This document shows, one piece after another, positions 56,145 to 64,000 of a stretch of 64,000 bases of DNA. Numbering within the stretch: the first letter of the stretch is position 1; every line of letters begins with the position of its first letter. The stretch lies in NCBI RefSeq assembly GCF_963583255.1, contig NW_026908891.1, forward strand, positions 1 through 64,000, read 5' to 3'. The stretch is from Pyrus communis (taxonomy: Eukaryota; Streptophyta; Magnoliopsida; Rosales; Rosaceae). The notes below the pieces were generated by a model. That model saw only the letters and a list, made by a program, of their open reading frames with translations, searched no databases and had not been told where the DNA came from. Made by a program: the position numbers and the translations under genes.

Positions 56145-58832
56145 CATGCGACTTAAATGGCTTGTTCTCGTGCATTTACGTTATGTTTCTTTAGTTATTT
56201 TAGTACTTTAAGCTATTTTCGTGTGTTTGTAGGTCCAAAGGGCTAAAGGAGCAAAAAGATGCATTTTGGAGACTTTTGGAGCACTTTTGGGCTAAGGATG
56301 GATAGCTTATGCTTGGAGCCAAAGTGTTGGACGAAATTGAAGACCTAATTGAAGACCAAAGTGTTGGAACCTTGTTCCCTTTAGTTTTAGGACATTTAAA
56401 CCTTTCCTTTATCCTTAGCCGTGCATAACATTCCAACATTCCACTCCTTCATTTCAGCCACACTCCCATTTATCATCACCACATATCATCACCACATATC
56501 ACTTATCACATATCACTCCCATTTATCATCACCACATATAATCACCACATATCACTTATCACATATCATTCACCACTTATCATTCAACCAACTTTGCACA
56601 TGCATTCATCATAACCATGCCGTGCATCCCCTTTACATTTCAGCCATTCCACATGCACTCATTGTCATTCCAACCTTTAATCCACATGCATTCCCATCCA
56701 TTTCATCATTGCATTTGCAGAAAATCCACTTCCTTTGCACATGCATTCATCATCATCACTCTAGTTTTAATTCACATGCAAAACCACCAACACATGCACC
56801 CATCACCAAACACTTACCTTTGCCGTGACTCTTCACTCCCATTTCCAGCTTTTCCTTTGCATTCCCCCTTTAATCAACACATGCATCCACTCACTAAGAA
56901 ATCATTCATTCCACATGCACCCAGAAATCACTCAATGCCGTGAGTTCCCATTGCATTTCCAAGCTTTGCACATGCATTCACTCACCACAAACAAGTCACA
57001 TGCATTCATCAACATATCTAGCTGTCATTCACATGCATTTCATTCATCATTTCCACCCCCACATGTCCCTTTAATCATTCAAACATACACTCCCATCCAC
57101 CACTCATGCCGTGCACATTCATACACTTTCACATACATCTTGGCAGCTTTCACATGCACACACATGCATTTCCAGCTCATCCACACTCAATGCCGGGCAC
57201 AACCCATACCATTCCAGCACCAACAACACTCAAAACCGTGCACATTCACTCACCATACCATTCCAGCATTTGCACATGCAACCTAGCTGTCATGTTCCCC
57301 CTATTTCACCTATAAATACTCATTCACACACTCTACCAATTCATTCATTCACAACAGAAATTGGTCCCTTGGGGCCGTGTCCTTCACAAAGTCCATCCAT
57401 TCCATTCATAAAATCATCCATTTGCAGAAATGTAGACCATAAACCACCCTTGCCGTGACTTTCCCTTACAATCCAAACACCATCCTTCCATCTCCACAAC
57501 TCCTCTTCCATTCCTCCACCACTCCCGAAACCATTCACACCATCAAACTATCCCTAGACCTTGTGCTACAACGAAGAGGAAGATAAGAGGGCCTAAACGT
57601 TCATACAATTCAAGTTTGAGTTGTTGGAATGTTTAGGTGTTTCTTTGATTTCAATGTTTAATTTCAATACTCTTTGTTTTGTACGAATGAGGAATGGAAG
57701 AGAAGAGTGCCTAAACGTTCATACAATTCAAGTTTGAGTTGTTGGAATGTTTAGGTGTTTCTTTGATTCTCTTTATTTTGTACATATGAGGTACTAAACC
57801 CCCCTTGGCTTAGGGGGGATTTGAAATAAATGTTTATGCTTGCATTTTGATTTGATTACTTCTAATTACGTTTCATAATTTGTGGATTCAATTTGTTTAA
57901 CCGTTTGATTGATAACTTATTTATGTATGTTTATTGAGAGTGCACGCTTAATTTTCATGCATGAATATGACGCTAGAATATAAGTGAGTTTCACCTAATC
58001 GTTATGAACTTATATTCACAAGTAGTGGAGGTTGCTTATAAACAATCGCGTTAAACGAATTCTTGGCATAAGTTTCATGCGTATTCCATAGTAACGAATG
58101 CCTCGTCAACACTTATAGTTTTCATAATGCTTAATGATCTTTGATTGTATCTTTATTGTGCTGTTCACGTAAAGGACTTTTGGAGAATGTTGTGAATTGC
58201 GTTGCGCTAACCCATCCAATTCATTAACTTAAGGAAAACTTGACGGTTAATTTAAGCGGACCTAATTAACCCGGGGTGATGAGTTTCATAATTTATTGAA
58301 ATGCAATTGGAAATCTTTTTATTATGTAAGTGTAACATGTGTGGAGAAGAACCCCTTAGCTATTCTATCATCCATTCATTCCATTTCGTCAATTTCGTTT
58401 TTATAATCTGTTTTAATTAGAATCTATCCATTTAGTTTATTTTCGTCCAAACCTCAATCCCCATTTATTTTAAAGTGTTAGATTAGTTAGAAATACTTTT
58501 AATTTGTGTTTATAAGTGTTTTGATTCAATTTGTTAAACAAATTCGTCCAATTTTGTGTTTGTGCTCAAATCTGCCCAGAAAGTGGTTTTTAGGCGGATT
58601 TGAGTGTTTTGGGTGATGTTTGAGTCTTTTGGTTTGTTTTAGTGTTTTAAAGTTTAGTTTTGCATTCTTTGAGTCTAGTTTAGTGTTTTATATTGTGTTT
58701 TTACGTTTTTAAGTCAAATCCAAGTGATTAACAATCCCTCCTAATCCCCGGTCCAGAACGATCCCTACTTATACATATACTACAATTTGACGAAAAGAGG
58801 GTTTAATTTGTGTGCTATTATATATCACATCA
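56145..58832 (+). repeat. Second LTR of element H, 5'-truncated (2688 bp)
   Basis: Lacks the first 15 bases of the family LTR and ends with an altered TATATATCACATCA. TATA box CTATAAATA at 57310-57318. U3 is long, with many CACATGCA and GCCGTG motifs. Confidence 0.85.
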
Positions 58833-59178
58833 CCTGCTTAAGACTTTCCACCTCTGCCATCAACGATTCAACCTGACGGGAGCGAGCAAGTAGGCGTTGG
58901 CCCATGTTGGACACAGAGCCTGCACACTGAACACTGAGAGCGAGGGACTCTTGAACGGCCAACTCATCGGACCGTCCTGAAAGCAACCTACTATCCTTAG
59001 GAGTGAGGAGGTTCCTAGCTACTATCGTAGCTGTTGTTGCATCCGTCATCATGGAGTCTTCACCTGAAAGAGGACCATTAGAAGATAAAAAAGAAGGGCG
59101 CCATACATTACCTTGACGGGGCGCAACCGGATCGCTGCTGAGACTCAAATCTAAGCAAAGGTTCGATGGGTTAGTCAT
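58833..59178 (-). pseudogene. Antisense coiled-coil ORF of element H, C-terminal half lost
   Basis: ATG at 59178 (MTNPSNLCLDLSL). The frame is intact through AEVESLKQ, then cut by the LTR end. About 115 codons remain of about 215-228; the second half of the coiled coil and the pentapeptide tail are gone. Confidence 0.82.
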
Positions 59179-59723
59179 TTTTCAAAGGTGTTCAAAGAGA
59201 AGGGGTGGATGGAGTTAAATTTCAAAGGGCCGGAGACGATTTTCAAGAATGGGCAATCTTCAGAGTGTGTATGTTGGTGGTGATCGATACCTCTATAAAA
59301 AGCCAAGGCGCCACGACCACCGATTCAAAGAGCCGGATTTTCCTGCGTAAGTTAGGCGACGATTTCTCGGCTTTTCAGAAGACGCGTTCAACTTTGTCAA
59401 AAGATTTCTTCTTTTCAGAAAACACGTGGAGGCCATCATCGCAACTACACATCTTTAGCCAACAAGCGCAAAGTTCGGCGACGCTTTCTCTGCTTTTCAG
59501 AAAACGCATGCAGCTTTGTCAAAAGGAGCCGCATCCGCACTACTACGTGTCGTTCAGAAAGCGAAGGGGCGCCTGCTCAGAAATCGAAGAGGCGCCTGCT
59601 CAGAAATCAAAGAGGCGTCGTTCAGATATCGAAGAGACGTTTGTCGACAAGGGTAAAAGAACAGTACCACTACTTGCTTTTGAGAAATCCCTAAATATGT
59701 CGACCTTCATCTTTTGTGGCAAG
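59179..59723 (-). promoter_or_regulatory. Putative promoter of antisense gene, element H
   Basis: Same motifs as in A-E: TATA-like complement of CTCTATAAAAAGC near 59291, ACACGTGGAGG near 59423, TTCAGAAATCGAAG repeats 59555-59640. The segment before the solo LTR is shortened relative to D. Confidence 0.48.
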
Positions 59724-59728
59724 GCAGA

Positions 59729-61825
59729 TGATGCGGGATTTATACGCACACAAATTAAACCTTCTTTTTGTCAAATTGTAGTATATTTATAAGTAGGGAT
59801 CGTTCTGGACCGGGGATTAGGAGGGATTGTTAATCACTTGGATTTGACTAAAAAAACGTAAAAACACAATATAAAACACTATACTAGACTCAAAGAATGC
59901 AAAACTAAACTTTAAAACACTAAAACAAACCAAAAGATTCAAAACAAGTTCAAAAGACCCAAAACTGCCTAAAAACACTAACTAGGCAGTTTCTGACCTT
60001 AAACCCAATTTTGGACGAAATTAAGTTGTAACTTGACTCAAAACACTTTAAAACATAAACTAAAATGATTTCTAACTAAATTGAACAATAAAGTAAAGGG
60101 GGATTGGTTTTGAAAACTTGAAATAAAAATAGAAACTTGGAAACAAAACAGATTGTAAAGATGAATGTGATGATATTGAATGGATTGAAGCTAGCTAGAG
60201 GGTTCATCTCCATACATGTTACACTTACATAATAAAAAGATTTCCAATTGCATTTCAATAAATTATGAAACTCATCACCCCGGGTTAATTAGGTCCGCTT
60301 AAATTAATCGTCAAGTTTTCCTTAAGTTAATGAATTGGATGGGTTAGCGCAACGCAATTCACTACATTCTCCAAAAGTCCTTTACGTGAACAGCACAATA
60401 AAGATACAATCAAAGATCATTAAGCATTATGAAAACTATAAGTGTTGACGAGGCATTCGTTACTATGATGAGCATGAAACTCGTGCCAAGAATTCATTTA
60501 ACGCGATTGTTTATAAGCAACCTCCACTACTTGTGAATATAAGTTCATAACGATTAGGTGAAACTCACTTATATTCTAGCGTCATATTCATGCATGAAAA
60601 TTAAGCGTGCACTCTCAATAAACATACATAAATAAGTTATCAATCAAACGGTTAAACAAATTGAATCCACAACTTATGAAACGCAATTAGAAGTAATCAA
60701 ATCAAAATGCAAGCATAAACATTTATTTCAAATCCCCCCCTAGCCAAGGGGGGTTTAGTTCCTCATGGTACAAAACAAAGAGAATCAAAGAAACACCTAA
60801 ACATTCCAACAACTCAAACTTGAATTGTATGAACGTTTAGGCCCTCTTCTCTTCCATTCCTCATTCGTACAAAACAAAGAGTATTGAAATTAAACATTGA
60901 AATCAAAGAAACACCTAAACATTCCAACAACTCAAACTTGAATTGTATGAACGTTTAGGCACTCTTCTCTTCCTCTTCGTTGTAGCACAAGGTCTAAGGA
61001 TAGTTTGATGGTGTGAATGGTTTAGGGAGTGGTGGAGGAATGGAAGAGGAGTGGTGGAAATGGAAGGATGGTGTTTGGATTGTAAGGGAGGGCACGGCAC
61101 AAAGGAGTTTGATGTCTACATTCTGAAATGGAAGAAGTTTGTGACTGAAATGTGTATGAATGAGTGTGAATGAGAATGAATGCAATGGATGCTTATTTAT
61201 AGGTGAAATGGGGGGAACATGACAGCTAGGAACTTGGTGGAAATCTGAAATGGTGATGGGAGATGCATGTGGCTGTTTTATGCATGTGATTAAAGGGTGG
61301 GAGTGCATGTGCTTTGACAGCTAGGATGAATTAATTAAAGGGAGTGCATGTGGCTTGTCTGCAAGGTGTGAAGGATTATAATTGCATGTGCAATGTTTTG
61401 GGAGAAAATGGGAGTGCATGTCAATGATGGTGTTTGGTGCTGAAAATGAATGTGTTTGCATGTGAATTAAAGCTAGGGTGAATGATGATGAATGCATGTG
61501 GATTAAAGAGTGAATGGTGGCTGCAAAGTGAATGAATAATGAAATGGGAAAGCATGTGCAAGGTTTTGGTGTGAATGATTGAATGTGCATGTGGCTGCAA
61601 TGGATTAGGAATCCTTCAATTTCGTCCATTCCTTTTGCTCCAAACATAAGCTATCCATTCCAAGTCCAATTTTGCTCCAAAATGCTCCAAAATGCATCTT
61701 TTTGCTTCCTTAGCCATATGAACCTAAAAACACACGAAAATGGCTTAAACTACTAAAACAACTATGAATTACAATATAAATGCACGAAAACAAGCTAAGT
61801 AAGTCGCCTAAATATACTCCTATCA
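59729..61825 (-). repeat. Solo LTR in element H (2097 bp)
   Basis: TGATGCGGGA to CTCCTATCA, TSD GCAGA at 59724-59728 and 61826-61830. TATA box on the minus strand at 61194-61202. Same LTR sub-type as the solo LTR at 26329. Confidence 0.94.
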
Positions 61826-61830
61826 GCAGA

Positions 61831-64000
61831 CCTGAAGAAAATGCCCAACTCTCCCTCACCTCTGAGGGCGCACTCCCAGCAAAGCCTTTCGAAATACTCA
61901 ATTTTTTCTTCTTCCCCAAAGATGATACCAGATGCCTGGAGTACAGATGACCCAGGAGGAAACAGTAGATTGAAGCATGTGGAGACAAGCACAACAAATA
62001 CATGTGCTGATTCTTTCACCGCTTCTTCAAAGGCAAAGGTATCTCATATCATCAAGGTCAAAAGCAAAAGTATCTCATATCATGCTCTTTCCCTGTCTTT
62101 TTCTTTGTCCTTGTTCTTACTCGCATGGCAAAGTGAAAGAAGCAATCAGCCGGCACTTGGAGTCAGTCTTTGGATCTGGAGCCGACTACCTGGAATCTAT
62201 TCCTGGATCTGGAGCCGACTGCCTGGAATCTTCAACGGTTGATACACTTCCAGAGAAGGGACCACTTCTGCAAAGATTGAACAAAGAAACAGATAAAAGG
62301 GGTAAGCTCAGACCTTCGGGGGAGACCAAAAGAATTCCTGCTGCCCAGTTCAAGAGTAGCACAAAGGAAAATCAACGAGTGGAGGAGACCAAAAGAATCC
62401 TCCAACCCAGTTCAAGAGTAGCCTATGGAAAATCAACGATGGGAGGAAACCAGTTCAAGATTAAGCCTGTGGAATCACCAAGATCAACCCATGCATTCAA
62501 CCAAGGAGAAGATGGAATTTACACTCCATAACCAGATTTGCGTCCCTAAACTCTTCTCTTTGTTAGTTACATTCTGCCATGTTTAGTATGTTTAAATGCT
62601 TTTTGTGTGTTTACTTATGTTTTGTGTGAATCTATGCTTAAAACATTGAGGACAATGTTTGATTTAAGTGTGGGGCGGTAACTAAGTATATTTGATGCAA
62701 ATTCGTGGGATTTTATCACCCATAACTTAAAATGTTGTTCCTTGCTGTTTTAAGGTGTTTTTAAGTTGTTTTAGAGTGTTTTAGTATGTTTTGTTTTTAT
62801 AACTCCGAAAATCACATAAAAATTTGAAAAACATGTTTTGAAAAGCCTAAAAAGAGTGTTTTGAGTCGTTTTTGTGTGTTTGTGTCTTAGGGTACCTTCC
62901 AACACAATGATAAGGATTTGGTTTGTAATTGCATTACTGTTAAAAAGAGTTATAAACATATAGAAAAGTTTGATTTACTCTTGGTATATGCTTGGTTATG
63001 GTTATAATGTATGACTTCGCATGCAATCATAAAAGAAAAATTCGTTTTTGTAACATGCTTGAAGGAAGGAACTCAAACAAACGCTACAACCCTGTGAGAC
63101 TCGAGCCATTACCTTCTTTGGAGAGTTATATTCTGTGATTCTTTGTTTTCTAAAGTTGTTGCATGATCTCATTATTCCTTGCTTGGTTGCTACTTAGAAT
63201 GCAATTGTATCATGATAGAACTAAATGCTAGAACTTATATCCGTTTCATTCAAAGCATGACATTGAATTGCACAACATATATCAAGATGAAGTTGTGTAG
63301 TTGCCACCATAGCCAAATAGCCTTACTTCCCATATTTCGTATTTGTTGTAAGTTTTAACCCCGTTGAGCCTTGTTTAGCCTTTATTCTTTGTTAACCCAC
63401 ATTATCCTCACCTAGCCTAGTGTAGGACAGTCCACACCCTTGTTCTTAAAAGATAGTGAGCATGACTTAAATGAATTCCTTTTGAGTTACATTATGCAAG
63501 AAAATGGGTGTGGGGGAAGGAATGTTTGTTCTTAAGTTTATATGTATGTTTTGAGATTCAAAAGAAAAAAAAAAGGAAAAACATATGAAAAAGAAAAACA
63601 GAAAAGAAAGGAAAAAGAGCTTGTTCCCCCTTGTTGTTCAAAAGTTGAGTTTTCATTCAAAAGTGAATTCTAAGTTAATTCAAATGCTTTGCTCGCTATT
63701 TCTTTAAGAACCTTTGTTTTCCATATCCCTTCTTTGTTAGCCAAACACCTTTAGCCCCGTTTCAACCCTTATGCTTCTATCTTGATCGTTATGTGTTCAA
63801 TAATGTGGAGTTTGGAATTGATATGAGCCTATGGAATCACTGGTTCTCATTCTAAGTAGTAGCATTCCATTCATGAGATCATATTCATGTCATTATCGTA
63901 AATCCAGAAAATGCTTTCCTTGTTATAACATATGCGAGTGTTCGTCTACATGTTTACATCAATCTTCTCACATATACCTAGTGTAGGGAGTGTAGTCAGA
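61831..64000 (+). other. Distal cassette and 3' noncoding region of element H
   Basis: Resumes the cassette directly after the solo LTR and leaves it near 62515. The 3' noncoding region follows, with the AAACATTG/CAATGTTT hairpin near 62640-62660, AAGTGTGGGGCGG (G-run interrupted by C), and GAGTGTGGGGG-like near 63508, continuing past the window. A duplicated GGATCTGGAGCCGACT segment is at about 62173-62223. No credible gene. Confidence 0.75.

Larger units (their letters stand above)
53640..64000 (+). mobile_element. Element H: rearranged non-autonomous family member, runs past window end
   Basis: First LTR (53640-55884), 260 bases of interior, a second LTR lacking its first 15 bases (56145-58832), then a cassette cut inside the antisense ORF, promoter-like region, nested solo LTR, and 3' noncoding region to 64000. 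Left flank ATGAG (53635-53639) is the possible TSD; the right copy is outside. The second LTR is followed by CCTGC, so 53640-58832 is not a simple insertion. At least two deletions or recombinations are needed. Confidence 0.75.

Noticed and set aside
1..64000. Any single-copy host gene
   Set aside because: Nearly every kilobase could be assigned to an LTR, element interior or cassette; the remaining short stretches show no coding signal.

Overview
The window is a block of nuclear plant DNA made entirely of nested LTR retrotransposons. I find no host gene, rRNA or tRNA gene, or CRISPR array. All elements are Ty3/gypsy of the Athila type or derivatives of it. The LTRs start TGATAGGAGC and end GCATCA. 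The primer binding site (PBS) after each 5' LTR is complementary to the 3' end of tRNA-Asp. Gag has one CCHC knuckle, the protease has a DLGAS active site, RT has FMDD, and integrase ends without a chromodomain. The host is a eudicot. From memory of similar antisense coiled-coil ORFs in apple, pear and peach gene sets I favour Rosaceae, but this is weakly supported.

Nest, oldest first. G (minus strand, about 31299-53639) is an autonomous-type Athila whose pol survives in four pieces: 53639-51842, 49459-48608, 45063-44659, and a 12-codon end at 32772-32737. C (minus strand, from the left edge to 31298) lies in the 3' spacer of G. It has a gag-pro gene with one stop and a long open RT-RNaseH-integrase frame. 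Into C went A (left edge to 8294), B (10828-15446, lacking its 3' half) and D (19329-30587, TSD GGGTG, inside the C LTR). D holds a solo LTR at 26329-28094 (TSD TGTAC). Into G went solo LTR F (32778-44658, TSD GTCCT), which itself holds the complete element E (33442-43039, TSD CATAT). G also took an LTR plus a partial inverted LTR (45064-48607, no TSD), a solo LTR (49460-51841, TSD ACCAT), and the rearranged element H (53640 to the right edge), which holds a solo LTR at 59729-61825 (TSD GCAGA).

A, B, D, E and H belong to one non-autonomous family. Their gag-pol is reduced to a remnant. They carry a cassette of about 1.8-2 kb in the spacer where G, lacking it, passes from the integrase stop to the 3' noncoding region. 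The cassette holds a gene antisense to the element: a protein of about 215-228 aa with a central coiled coil and a proline/serine pentapeptide tail, preceded by a promoter-like region with a TATA-like box and, in E, two G-boxes. An A-run on the element sense strand marks the edge of the cassette in the four copies where that edge survives. E is the reference copy: its LTRs differ at one base that I could find, and it has an intact 444-aa truncated Gag ORF convergent with an intact 228-aa antisense ORF. Enzymes for moving this family would have to come in trans from Athila relatives such as C or G, which share the PBS and general LTR plan.
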